NCBI RefSeq assembly: GCF_004016515.1
Contig: NZ_SACT01000009.1
Coordinates: forward strand, 1-64,000
Origin: Rubrivivax albus
GTDB taxonomy: Bacteria > Pseudomonadota > Gammaproteobacteria > Burkholderiales > Burkholderiaceae_C
Direction of reading: 5' to 3'
DNA: 64,000 bases
The notes beneath the pieces were generated by a model. The model was not told the DNA's origin, did not search any database, and saw only the letters and a program-made list of their open reading frames with translations. The translations under genes and the position numbers were made by a program. Below, piece by piece: positions 33,153 through 40,873 of the stretch (positions within the stretch are counted from its first letter, which is position 1; each line of letters begins with the position of its first letter).

Positions 33153-34052
33153 TCAGTAGCGTTGTGGCGCGCTGAGTTCGTCGAACAGTTCACCATACAG
33201 CCGCCAGCGCGACGGCGCGATCACGCCGCGCTCGGCCGCCGCCCTGAGGGCACAGCCGGGCTCGTGGCGATGCGTGCAGTTGTAGAAGCGGCAGCCACCC
33301 AGGTGGGGTGCCAGGTCCGGCATCAGCGACGCCAGATCGGTGGCTGGCACGTGGTGCAGGCCGAAGGCCTGGAAGCCGGGTGAATCGATCAGCGCGCCGT
33401 TGCGCCCGGTCAGCCAGTACCAGCGTGTGCTGGTGGTGGTGTGCCGACCGGTGCCCAGGGCCTGGGAGATCTCGCCCACCTGGGCGTCGGCGCCGGGCAC
33501 GGCGCGGTTGATCAGCGTGCTCTTGCCTGCACCGCTGGGACCGAGCACCAGGGTGGTCCTGCTCGCCAGCAAGGGCTGCAGCGCGGCCAGCGATTCCGCC
33601 GGGCGCGCCTTGAGCGCGAGTTCGACCACCGGCACGCCCATGGCGCGGTAGGGTGCCAGGCGCTCGCGTGCCGTGTCCGCCGCCGGCAGGTCGGTCTTGT
33701 TCAGGCCGATGACGGTGTCGATGCCCGCGTGCGCCGCGGCCACCAGGGCACGCGTCAGCTGCGACTCGGAGAACATCGGTTCGCCCGCCACCAGCACCAG
33801 GATGCGGTCGAGGTTGGCGGCAAAGGCCTTGCTGCGCCACTCGTCCTGGCGCCACAGCAGGTTGCGGCGCGGCTCCAGCGCCTCGACCACGCCCTCGTCG
33901 CCACTGATGGCCCAGCGCACGCGGTCGCCGACCACGGCTTCGGTCTTCTTGCCACGAAGATGGCACAGGCGATGGCTGCCGTCGGCGCTCTCGACGATCA
34001 GGTGGCGGCCGTGTGCCGCCACCACCAGCCCGGTCTGCTGCGCTGCGGTCAA
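33153..34052 (-). CDS. rsgA: Ribosome small subunit-dependent GTPase A
   Basis: Circularly permuted GTPase of 299 residues that checks late 30S maturation. The order OB fold, then NKTD, then the P-loop GPSGAGKSTLIN, then DSPG is diagnostic, followed by the zinc site with GGCRFYNCTHRHEPGC. No ATG or GTG exists near the expected N-terminus. The TTG at 34052, overlapping the phhB stop (TTGA), gives MTAAQQTGLVV and the right length. Translation is therefore probably coupled to phhB. Confidence 0.94.
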   Translation of the reverse strand: MTAAQQTGLVVAAHGRHLIVESADGSHRLCHLRGKKTEAVVGDRVRWAISGDEGVVEALEPRRNLLWRQDEWRSKAFAANLDRILVLVAGEPMFSESQLTRALVAAAHAGIDTVIGLNKTDLPAADTARERLAPYRAMGVPVVELALKARPAESLAALQPLLASRTTLVLGPSGAGKSTLINRAVPGADAQVGEISQALGTGRHTTTSTRWYWLTGRNGALIDSPGFQAFGLHHVPATDLASLMPDLAPHLGGCRFYNCTHRHEPGCALRAAAERGVIAPSRWRLYGELFDELSAPQRY

Positions 34053-34348
34053 GGCGCGCGGTTGGCCAGCAGCGCGTCGACCTTCGCCGCGCTGGCGAAG
34101 TCGCGCGCGGTGATGCCGCCGGCCGAATGCGTCGACCAGCACACCACGCAATGGCCGTAGTGCACAGACAGGTCGGGATGGTGGTCGTCCTGGTGGGCGA
34201 TCCACGCCACCGCATTCACGAACGCCATCGTGCGGTGGTAGTCGGGGAAGTCGAAGCGCTTGTGCAGCGCGCCGTCCACACGCCGCCAGCCGGGCAGGTC
34301 GGCCAGGCGGGTGTCGACCTCGGCATCGGGCAGGGCGGTGGTGCTCAT
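34049..34348 (-). CDS. phhB: Pterin-4a-carbinolamine dehydratase
   Basis: Small enzyme of 99 residues that recycles 4a-hydroxytetrahydropterin. The catalytic pattern is visible as FPDYHRTMAFVNAVAWIAHQDDHHPDLSVHYGHCVVCWSTHSAGGIT, including the H-H-P core. No phenylalanine hydroxylase is in the window, so a role in general pterin salvage or another hydroxylase is possible. It is flanked by rsgA (TTGA overlap) and the M48 peptidase gene (four-base overlap), forming a three-gene unit. Confidence 0.94.
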   Translation of the reverse strand: MSTTALPDAEVDTRLADLPGWRRVDGALHKRFDFPDYHRTMAFVNAVAWIAHQDDHHPDLSVHYGHCVVCWSTHSAGGITARDFASAAKVDALLANRAP

Positions 34349-35607
34349 GGGGCGGGCAGCGCAGCCAGCCGCTCGGCCGCCGGTGGGTGGGAATAGTGGA
34401 AGCGCACGTACCAGGGGTCGGGCGTCAGCGTGGCCGCATTGTCCTCGTGCAGCTTGACCAGCGCACGCGCCAGGTCGCGCCCGTCGGCCTGCGCGCAGGC
34501 GAAGGCGTCGGCCTCGAACTCGTGGCGGCGCGAGACGGCCGCCCCCAGCGGGGCGAGGAAGAACGTGAAGGGCGGCAGGGCCAGCATGAACAGTATCAGC
34601 GCCAGCGCGTCGTTGGGCGTGCCGACGTTGGGCTGCACGCCCAAGCCGAGGTAGAAGCCGGCCTGGCCTGCCAGCCAGCCCAGCAACGCGAGGCCGGCCA
34701 GGCTGGCGCCGAAGATCATGACCATGCGCTGCAGCACATGGCGGCGCTTGAAGTGGCCGAGTTCGTGGGCGAGCACAGCCTCCACCTCACCGGGCGTCAG
34801 GCGGGCGAGCAGCGTGTCGTAGAACACGACGCGCTTGGCCGCGCCCAGGCCGGTGAAATACGCGTTGGCATGGGCCGAGCGCCGGCTGCCGTCCATCACG
34901 AAGAGGCCACGGGCGGCGAAACCGCAGCGCTGCATCAGCGCCTGCACGCGTTGCGCCAGGCCTTCGTCGGCCAAGGGTTCGAAGCGGTTGAACAGCGGTG
35001 CGATCACGGTGGGCCACAGCACCAGCAGCAGGCCGTTGAACGCGACCCAGGCCACCCAGGCCCAGAGCCACCACAGGCCACCGCTGGCGGCCATCAGCCA
35101 CAGCACCAGGGCGGCCAGCGGGAGGCCGACGACGGCGCCCACGGCGGCGCCCTTGAGGCGGTCCTTCCACCACAGGCCCGGGGTCTGGCGGTTGAAGCCG
35201 AAGCGCTGCTCGACGCGGAAGGTGGCCACCCATTCCAGCGGCAGGTCGATCAGCGCGCCGATGACGGTGAAGGCCACCAGCAGCGCCAGTTGCACGCCCA
35301 GCGGGCCGAGCAGGGGCTGCAACGGCAGCAGGCCGTGATTGAGCGCATCCAGACCGCCCAGCAGTGTCCAGCCCAGCAGCACCGCGTGACCGACCACGGT
35401 GGACAGCACCGCGAGGCGACCTTTGGCCAGCGTGTAGTCGGCGGCCTTGTGGTGCGCCTCGGTGCTCACGCGCCCCACGAAGGCGGCGGGCACCTGCGCC
35501 CGGTGCGCCGCCACGTGCCGCATCTGGCGCGTCAGCAGCCACAGCCGCACGGCCAGCGAGGCCAGCACGGCGGCGGCAAAGGCGAGCGACAGGTCGTTGG
35601 CGTTCAT
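34345..35607 (-). CDS. M48-family integral membrane metalloendopeptidase, Ste24-like
   Basis: Protein of 420 residues with about seven membrane segments. The zinc site is AVLAHELGHFKRRH (HExxH) near residue 277, with the third ligand in RRHEFEADAFA. Layout and length match Ste24/CAAX-type proteases such as the bacterial M48A branch, which process membrane proteins. It is the first gene of the run with phhB and rsgA and is divergent from orn. Substrates are unknown. Confidence 0.9.
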   Translation of the reverse strand: MNANDLSLAFAAAVLASLAVRLWLLTRQMRHVAAHRAQVPAAFVGRVSTEAHHKAADYTLAKGRLAVLSTVVGHAVLLGWTLLGGLDALNHGLLPLQPLLGPLGVQLALLVAFTVIGALIDLPLEWVATFRVEQRFGFNRQTPGLWWKDRLKGAAVGAVVGLPLAALVLWLMAASGGLWWLWAWVAWVAFNGLLLVLWPTVIAPLFNRFEPLADEGLAQRVQALMQRCGFAARGLFVMDGSRRSAHANAYFTGLGAAKRVVFYDTLLARLTPGEVEAVLAHELGHFKRRHVLQRMVMIFGASLAGLALLGWLAGQAGFYLGLGVQPNVGTPNDALALILFMLALPPFTFFLAPLGAAVSRRHEFEADAFACAQADGRDLARALVKLHEDNAATLTPDPWYVRFHYSHPPAAERLAALPAP

Positions 35608-35679
35608 CTGGGGGCGGCAAAACCGTCAGTGTAGGCTTGGGCGAGAATCCCGCCTTTGCCTGCAGGCCAAGCCAAGCCC

Positions 35680-36240
35680 ATGACCGACACCGCGCTCGCC
35701 CCCAGCGAACACAACCTCGTGTGGATCGACCTCGAGATGACGGGGCTGGACACGGTCAACGACCGCATCATCGAGGTCGCCGTTATCGTCACCGATCCGC
35801 AGCTCACGGTGCGCGTCGAAGGGCCGGTGTTCGCCATCCACCAGAGCGATGCGGTGCTCGACGGCATGGACGCCTGGAACAAGGGCACGCACGGCAGGAG
35901 CGGGCTGATCGACCGCGTGAAGGCCTCCACCGTGGACGAAGCCCAGGCCGAGCACGACACCATCGCCTTCCTGCAGCGCTACGTGCCCAAGGGCAAGAGC
36001 CCGATGTGCGGCAACTCGATCTGCCAGGATCGGCGCTTCCTGGCCAAGGACATGCCCGCGCTCGAGGCCTTCTTCCACTACCGCAACCTCGACGTCAGCA
36101 CGCTCAAGGAACTGGCGCGGCGCTGGAAGCCGGCGGCGCTGGAAGGCTTCAAGAAGGCCCAGGCCCACACCGCGCTGGCCGACATCCACGAGTCGATCGA
36201 CGAACTGATCCACTACCGCACGCACCTGCTGGCGGTCTGA
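35680..36240 (+). CDS. orn: Oligoribonuclease
   Basis: DEDDh 3'-5' exonuclease of 186 residues from the ATG at 35680, which degrades dinucleotides and pGpG at the end of RNA and c-di-GMP turnover. LVWIDLEMTGLDTVNDRIIEVAVIVTD carries the first catalytic D and E. GNSICQDRRFLAKDMPALEAFFHYRNLDVSTLKELARRW and AHTALADIHESIDEL carry the remaining residues. It is divergent from the M48 gene across a 72 bp gap. Confidence 0.96.
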   Translation: MTDTALAPSEHNLVWIDLEMTGLDTVNDRIIEVAVIVTDPQLTVRVEGPVFAIHQSDAVLDGMDAWNKGTHGRSGLIDRVKASTVDEAQAEHDTIAFLQRYVPKGKSPMCGNSICQDRRFLAKDMPALEAFFHYRNLDVSTLKELARRWKPAALEGFKKAQAHTALADIHESIDELIHYRTHLLAV

Positions 36241-36254
36241 CCGGCGGCGGTGCT

Positions 36255-36803
36255 TCAGCGCTGCTGGCGCCAGGCGTGCAGCAGCGCGCGCACCTCGTCG
36301 TCGGCGCGGGCCGGCAGCTTTCGGTATTCCGAGCAGTCGGCCTTGCGCGCCAGCAGCCGGTGGTTGATGAGCTCCCGGCGGAGCGTCACGTGGTCGCCGA
36401 AGGCATTGGCCTCCTTCAGGATGGCGTTGACCTCGCGCTCGGTGTAGGGCCGCTTGGCCTCGAAGCGTGTCCACAGGATCCACATCGCCAGCCGCTGCAC
36501 CGTGTACTTGGTGGGCCAGCGCACCAGCCGGCCCTCGGCGTCGAACTGGGTCAGGGTCTTGCGGGCGTTGTCGCTCAATGCCGCGGGCGCTTCCGCCGTC
36601 TGGCGTGACGCTGCGGGCGTGCGCAGCGATGCCCGCAGGCTCTGGTGGTTGCGCTGACCCAATGCGCGGGCCACGAGGTTCAGGGTCTCGACGTGGCTGG
36701 GTGGCTCTGGCTTGGTGGCCAGGTGAGCCTGCAGCGCATGGCTGAGGGCGCGCGCGAACGACGACAGGTCGGGGATCGCGAGGGGCAGGGGTTCGGACGG
36801 CAT
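36255..36803 (-). CDS. DUF2087 domain-containing protein
   Basis: Protein of 182 residues from the ATG at 36803, preceded by a GGAG ribosome site. The C-terminal 100 residues match DUF2087: RLVRWPTKYTVQRLAMWILWTRFEAKRPYTEREVNAILKEAN, then LRRELINHRLLARKADCSEYRKL. This domain is found in small proteins and next to regulators, and may bind nucleic acid, which is not established. The N-terminal 75 residues are helical (SFARALSHALQAHL and RALGQRNHQSLRASL) and of unknown type. It converges on orn. Confidence 0.75.
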   Translation of the reverse strand: MPSEPLPLAIPDLSSFARALSHALQAHLATKPEPPSHVETLNLVARALGQRNHQSLRASLRTPAASRQTAEAPAALSDNARKTLTQFDAEGRLVRWPTKYTVQRLAMWILWTRFEAKRPYTEREVNAILKEANAFGDHVTLRRELINHRLLARKADCSEYRKLPARADDEVRALLHAWRQQR

Positions 36804-37261
36804 GGACGGCTCTCCATCAATGCATGCACCTGGGACCGGGCGGTCTGCCGGGGGTTGCCGACTTCCGGCGCGGTGCACGCGATGGGGACCATCGGGCAAA
36901 GCGCGGTTCTCAGGGGCAGGTTTAGCTCACGGGGGACCCGCGCGGCAACGCCTGGGTGAACTGCCGACCGCTGACCAGTGTAGCGCCTGTGTGCAGATCC
37001 GGGTCAACCCTGATACACTCTTGCGCTTCCGTTCATCCCCTCTGACCACGCTCGCCGCTTTGACGGCTTCGGGCGTGCCGGCCGCGAGTTCTTCAGCGGC
37101 CGTCGGCGGCGATGCCGTCGCCGCGAGTTCTCGTCTTCGAGCGTTCAGCGACCCCACCCCCTGGGTGCCGGGCCAGATGCCATGTTGTGCATCGGGCTGG
37201 TGCCATGTGCGGCCGTGCGTGCCTGCAGGCATGCCGACGCTGAACCCTTGAGCAAAGAACC
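36804..37261. other. 458-bp intergenic region: two promoters and a long structured leader
   Basis: The left part (36804 to about 36960) should hold the promoter of the DUF2087 gene. TACACT at 37014-37019 is a plausible -10 element for the DEAD-box helicase gene and implies a leader of about 235 bases. The leader holds two clean hairpins (37080-37101 and 37106-37124), each next to a GAGTTCT heptamer at 37086-37092 and 37125-37131. Small open frames here have no recognisable product. Confidence 0.5.
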
Positions 37262-38785
37262 ATGAGCTTCGAATCCCTGAACCTCGACCCGCGCCTGGCG
37301 CGCGCGCTGGCCGACGCCGGCTACGACACCGCCACCACCGTGCAGCAGCAGGCCATCCCGCCTGCGCTGGCCGGGCAGGACCTGATGGTCTCGTCCAGCA
37401 CCGGCAGTGGCAAGACCGCCAGCTTCGTGCTGCCGGCGCTGACCCGCGTGCTGGCCGCGCGCCTGGAGCAGGACCGCCACGGCACCAAGCGCGACCGCAA
37501 GCTGGTCCATGGCCCGCGCGTGCTGGTGCTGGCCCCGACGCGTGAACTGGTGCAGCAGGTGGCGCGCGCCGCAGTCACCTATGGCCGTCACATCCAGGGC
37601 CTGCGCGTGGCCACGGTGGTGGGCGGTGTGCCCTACGGCGCGCAGCTCAAGGCGCTGCGCGGCCCGCTGGACCTGCTGATCGCCACACCGGGCCGCCTGA
37701 TGGACCACATGGCCAGCGGCAATGCCGTGCTGGCCAACGTGGAGATCCTGGTCCTCGACGAGGCCGACCGCATGCTGGACATGGGCTTCATCGAGGACAT
37801 CCAGCACATCGCCCAGGCCCTGCCGGCGCAGCGCCAGACGCTGATGTACAGCGCCACCTTCGGCGGCCACGTCGGCCGTCTGGCGCAGAGCCTGCTGCGC
37901 GAGCCGCAGCGCGTCGACGTCGCGTCGCACACCGACACCCACGCCGACATCGAGCAGCGCCTGCACTGGGCCGACGACGGCGCGCACAAGGACGCCCTGC
38001 TGGAGCACCTGCTGGCCGACAGCGCCATCGACCAGGCCGTGGTCTTCACCAGCACCCAGCGTGACGCCGACTGGCTGGCCGACCGGCTGGCGCAGTTCGG
38101 CCACCGCGTCGCAGCGCTGCACGGCGGCATGCCGCAAGGCCGGCGCAACCGCGTGCTGCACGGCCTGCGCACCCGCGACCTGCGCGTGCTGGTGGCCACC
38201 GACGTCGCCGCGCGCGGCATCGACGTGCCCACCATCAGCCACGTCATCAACTACGGCCTGCCGATGAAGGCCGAGGACTACGTGCACCGCATCGGCCGCA
38301 CCGGCCGTGCCGGGCGCAGCGGGCTGGCGGTGACGCTGGCCGAGCGCCGCGACGTGGGCATGGTGCGCCGCATCGAGCAGTTCACCACGCAGGACATACC
38401 GCCTGCGGTGGTGGCGGGGCTGGAGCCCAAGCGCCCGGCGCCGGAGCGTTTCGCGGCCCGCATGGGCCGGCCCGGTGGTCGTCCAGGCGGGCGGCCGGGC
38501 GGTCGCCCCGGGTTTGGCGGCCCCCGCTCAGGCGAACAGCGGCACCAGCAGTGGCACGAGCAGCGAGGTCACGACGGTCGAGGCGGCCATCGCCACCCCG
38601 GCGAAGGTGCCGGCCACCATGTTCACCTGGAACGCCCGCGCGGTGCCGATGCCGTGCGCCGTGATGCCCACGGCCAGGCCACGCGCGGCCCAGTCGGTGA
38701 TGCGCGCGGCGTTCAGCAGCGGCGTGGCCATGGTCGCCCCCAGGATGCCGCTCGCGATCACCAGCACCGCCGTCAGCGAGGGTAA
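37262..38785 (+). CDS. DEAD-box ATP-dependent RNA helicase, 3' end running into lrgB
   Basis: RNA helicase whose frame is 507 codons. Motifs in order are the Q motif (VQQQAIPPAL), Walker A SSSTGSGKTAS, PTRELV, TPGRLMD, VLDEADRMLD, SATF, DVAARGID and HRIGRTGRAGR, so both RecA domains are intact by about residue 365. A Gly/Arg/Pro tail (GRPGGRPGGRPGGRPGFGG) follows to about 422. Beyond 38528 the frame is the antisense of lrgB and its composition changes to Arg/His/Gln-rich. The native stop appears to be missing, so about 85 extra residues may be translated. It likely acts in RNA remodelling, RhlE-like. Confidence 0.88.
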   Translation: MSFESLNLDPRLARALADAGYDTATTVQQQAIPPALAGQDLMVSSSTGSGKTASFVLPALTRVLAARLEQDRHGTKRDRKLVHGPRVLVLAPTRELVQQVARAAVTYGRHIQGLRVATVVGGVPYGAQLKALRGPLDLLIATPGRLMDHMASGNAVLANVEILVLDEADRMLDMGFIEDIQHIAQALPAQRQTLMYSATFGGHVGRLAQSLLREPQRVDVASHTDTHADIEQRLHWADDGAHKDALLEHLLADSAIDQAVVFTSTQRDADWLADRLAQFGHRVAALHGGMPQGRRNRVLHGLRTRDLRVLVATDVAARGIDVPTISHVINYGLPMKAEDYVHRIGRTGRAGRSGLAVTLAERRDVGMVRRIEQFTTQDIPPAVVAGLEPKRPAPERFAARMGRPGGRPGGRPGGRPGFGGPRSGEQRHQQWHEQRGHDGRGGHRHPGEGAGHHVHLERPRGADAVRRDAHGQATRGPVGDARGVQQRRGHGRPQDAARDHQHRRQRG

Positions 38786-39235
38786 GCCGCCCACCCGCTC
38801 GGCCACCGCCATCGCCACCGGGGCGGTGACGCCCTTGGGCGCGATCGAGGCCACCAGCGCGGCCGGCGCGCCCCAGAGCTTGACGATGGCCATGGCCAGC
38901 AGCGCGCCCATCAGGTTGCCGGCCAGCAGCGTCAGCACCGCCGGCGTGAGCGTGGCCTTGACCTCGGCCCATTGGCGGCGCAGCGGAATCGCCAGCGCCA
39001 CGGTGGCCGTGCCGAGCAGGAAGTGCACGAACTGGGCACCGTCGAAGTAGACGGAGTAGGGCGTGTCGGTGAGCGTCAGCACGCCCACCAGCACGGCCAC
39101 CGAGGTCAGCACCGGGTTGAGCCACGGCGTGCCGCCGGCGGCACGCTGCAGGCGCAGCGCGAGCACGTACACGCCCACCGTGAGCAGCAGCCACAGCAGC
39201 GGGCTGGCGCCGAGGTAGACCCACAACGAGGTCAT
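38528..39235 (-). CDS. lrgB: LrgB/CidB-family membrane protein
   Basis: Integral membrane protein of 235 residues from the ATG at 39235. Repeated hydrophobic segments, with LLAGNLMGALLAMAIVKLWG, ASIAPKGVTAPVAMAVAERVGG and ITAHGIGTARAFQVNMVAGTFAGVAMA, match the LrgB/YohK family. These are holin-like partners of LrgA in export of small metabolites or control of murein hydrolases. It overlaps lrgA by four bases. Its last 258 bp lie antisense to the helicase frame, but the protein itself looks complete. Confidence 0.88.
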   Translation of the reverse strand: MTSLWVYLGASPLLWLLLTVGVYVLALRLQRAAGGTPWLNPVLTSVAVLVGVLTLTDTPYSVYFDGAQFVHFLLGTATVALAIPLRRQWAEVKATLTPAVLTLLAGNLMGALLAMAIVKLWGAPAALVASIAPKGVTAPVAMAVAERVGGLPSLTAVLVIASGILGATMATPLLNAARITDWAARGLAVGITAHGIGTARAFQVNMVAGTFAGVAMAASTVVTSLLVPLLVPLFA

Positions 39236-39576
39236 GCGCCGCCCCTCCGGCGCAGCCACTGGAAGAGCCAGGCGGCGCTGACCATCGTCACCGCGCTGCT
39301 GACCACGATGCCTGCCAGCAGCGGGGCCCACCACAGCGCGATGAGGCCGATGTGCAGCATCACGCCCACACCTGCCGGCACGAAGAGCAGGCCGAAGTTG
39401 GCCAGCAGCGTGTCGGCCACCGCACCCAGCCGCTCGTGCAGGCGTTGAAGCCAGGGCCAGGCCAGGAACAGCAGCGCCATGCCGATGACCGGCCCGGGCA
39501 CCGGCAGGCCGGTCACGTGGGCCAGCGCCTCCCCCAGCAGTTGGAAGGCCAGCAGCGCGGCCACGGCCTCGAGCAT
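39232..39576 (-). CDS. lrgA: CidA/LrgA-family holin-like protein
   Basis: Small membrane protein of 114 residues with four hydrophobic segments. FQLLGEALAHVTGLPVPGPVIGMALLF and LGAVADTLLANFGLLFVPAGVGVM are the conserved blocks of the CidA/LrgA group. It pairs with lrgB (ATGA overlap). It starts 22 bp after the FKBP gene stop on the same strand, so FKBP-lrgA-lrgB and probably gluQ may be cotranscribed. Confidence 0.9.
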   Translation of the reverse strand: MLEAVAALLAFQLLGEALAHVTGLPVPGPVIGMALLFLAWPWLQRLHERLGAVADTLLANFGLLFVPAGVGVMLHIGLIALWWAPLLAGIVVSSAVTMVSAAWLFQWLRRRGGA

Positions 39577-39598
39577 GGCGGCTCGTTCCGCCGACGGA

Positions 39599-39955
39599 TC
39601 AGACCGCCAGCAGTTCCACCTCGAAGACCAGCGTCGCGTTCGGCGGGATCACGCCGCCGGCGCCGCGGGCGCCGTAGCCCAGCTGCGGCGGGATCAGCAG
39701 CGTGCGCGTGCCGCCCACCTTCATGCCCTGCACGCCCTCGTCCCAGCCGCCGATCACGTGGCCGGCACCGAGCGGGAAGACGAAGGGGTCGTTGCGGTCC
39801 TTGCTGGAATCGAACTTGCGGCCGCGGCCGTTGTCGGCCGCCGGGTCGTGCAGCCAGCCGGTGTAGTGCACGCGCACGCGCTGGCCGGCCTGGGCCTCGG
39901 CGCCGGTGCCGGGCGTGGTGTCTTCGTACTGCAGGCCGCTGGCGGTGGTGATCAT
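39599..39955 (-). CDS. FKBP-type peptidyl-prolyl cis-trans isomerase
   Basis: Single-domain FKBP of 118 residues from the ATG at 39955. GLQYEDTTPGTGAEAQAGQRVRVHYTGWLHD, FPLGAGHVIGGWDEGVQGMKVGGTRTLLIPPQLGYG and IPPNATLVFEVELL are the full FKBP signature. It has no signal peptide, so it acts in the cytoplasm as a prolyl isomerase. The ATG overlaps the stop of gluQ. Confidence 0.94.
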   Translation of the reverse strand: MITTASGLQYEDTTPGTGAEAQAGQRVRVHYTGWLHDPAADNGRGRKFDSSKDRNDPFVFPLGAGHVIGGWDEGVQGMKVGGTRTLLIPPQLGYGARGAGGVIPPNATLVFEVELLAV

Positions 39956-40857
39956 GGGCTGTCGCTCCGTGTTGAAAGAGCCCGGATGATGCCAGCCCAG
40001 GCGGGCACGGCCTGGGCCAGCCAGCGGGCCGGGCTGTCGGCGTCCAGGGGCGGCAACCCGAGCACGCGGCCCGCAGCCTGCAACGCCTGCACCGGCGCTG
40101 CCAGGTCGAGCGGCGCCGCGCCGTTCTGCTTGCTGAGCTTGTGCCCATCCGCAGCCAGCACCAGCGGCGTGTGCAGGTAGGTCGGTGTGGGCAGACCCAG
40201 CGCACGCTGCAGCACGATCTGGCGCGCCGTGTTGTCGGCCAGATCCCCGCCGCGCACCACATGCGTGATGCCCTGGTGTGCGTCGTCCACCACCACCGCC
40301 AGCTGGTAGGCCCACAGGCCGTCGGCGCGCCGCAGCACGAAGTCGCCGACCTCGCTGGCCACGTCCTGCGCCTGCGCGCCGAGCCGGCGGTCGTGCCAGT
40401 GCACGGTGCCCGGTGGCACCTGCAGCCGCCAGGCACGCGCCGGGCGGCCCCGCAGCCCGCCACGCTCGGGACGGCAGGTGCCGGGGTAGACACGCTCGGC
40501 GAAGCGCTCATGTACCACCCCCTGCGCGGCCAGCGCACGGTCGATGTCGGCCCGGGTGCAGGCACAGGGGTAGGCGGCGCCCGCCTCGGCCAGCTGCTGC
40601 AGCGCCTGCGCATACGCGCTGTCCCGCGTGGACTGCCACAGCACGGGCTCGTCCGGGTGCAGACCGCAGGCGGCCAGCTGTCCGAGGATGACCTGGTCCA
40701 TGCCTGGCGGGCAGCGCGGCCGGTCCACGTCCTCGATGCGCACCAGCCAGCGGCCGTCCTGTGTCCGCGCGTCCAGCCAGCTGGCCAGCGCCGCCACCAG
40801 CGACCCGGCGTGCAGCGGCCCGGTGGGCGACGGGGCAAAGCGGCCGATCACCGGCAC
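39952..40857 (-). CDS. gluQ: Glutamyl-Q tRNA(Asp) synthetase
   Basis: Shortened glutamyl-tRNA synthetase of about 301 residues that lacks the anticodon domain and charges glutamate onto queuosine of tRNA(Asp). RFAPSPTGPLHAGSLVAALASWLDA carries the HIGH-like motif, and HKLSKQNGA the KMSKS-like motif. The zinc site is visible as CACTRADI with a downstream PGTCR. No ATG is near: the GTG at 40857 or 40851 must serve. It is followed by the FKBP gene with a four-base overlap. Confidence 0.92.
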   Translation of the reverse strand: MPVIGRFAPSPTGPLHAGSLVAALASWLDARTQDGRWLVRIEDVDRPRCPPGMDQVILGQLAACGLHPDEPVLWQSTRDSAYAQALQQLAEAGAAYPCACTRADIDRALAAQGVVHERFAERVYPGTCRPERGGLRGRPARAWRLQVPPGTVHWHDRRLGAQAQDVASEVGDFVLRRADGLWAYQLAVVVDDAHQGITHVVRGGDLADNTARQIVLQRALGLPTPTYLHTPLVLAADGHKLSKQNGAAPLDLAAPVQALQAAGRVLGLPPLDADSPARWLAQAVPAWAGIIRALSTRSDSP

Positions 40858-40873
40858 GGTCGGCCTGCGACCT

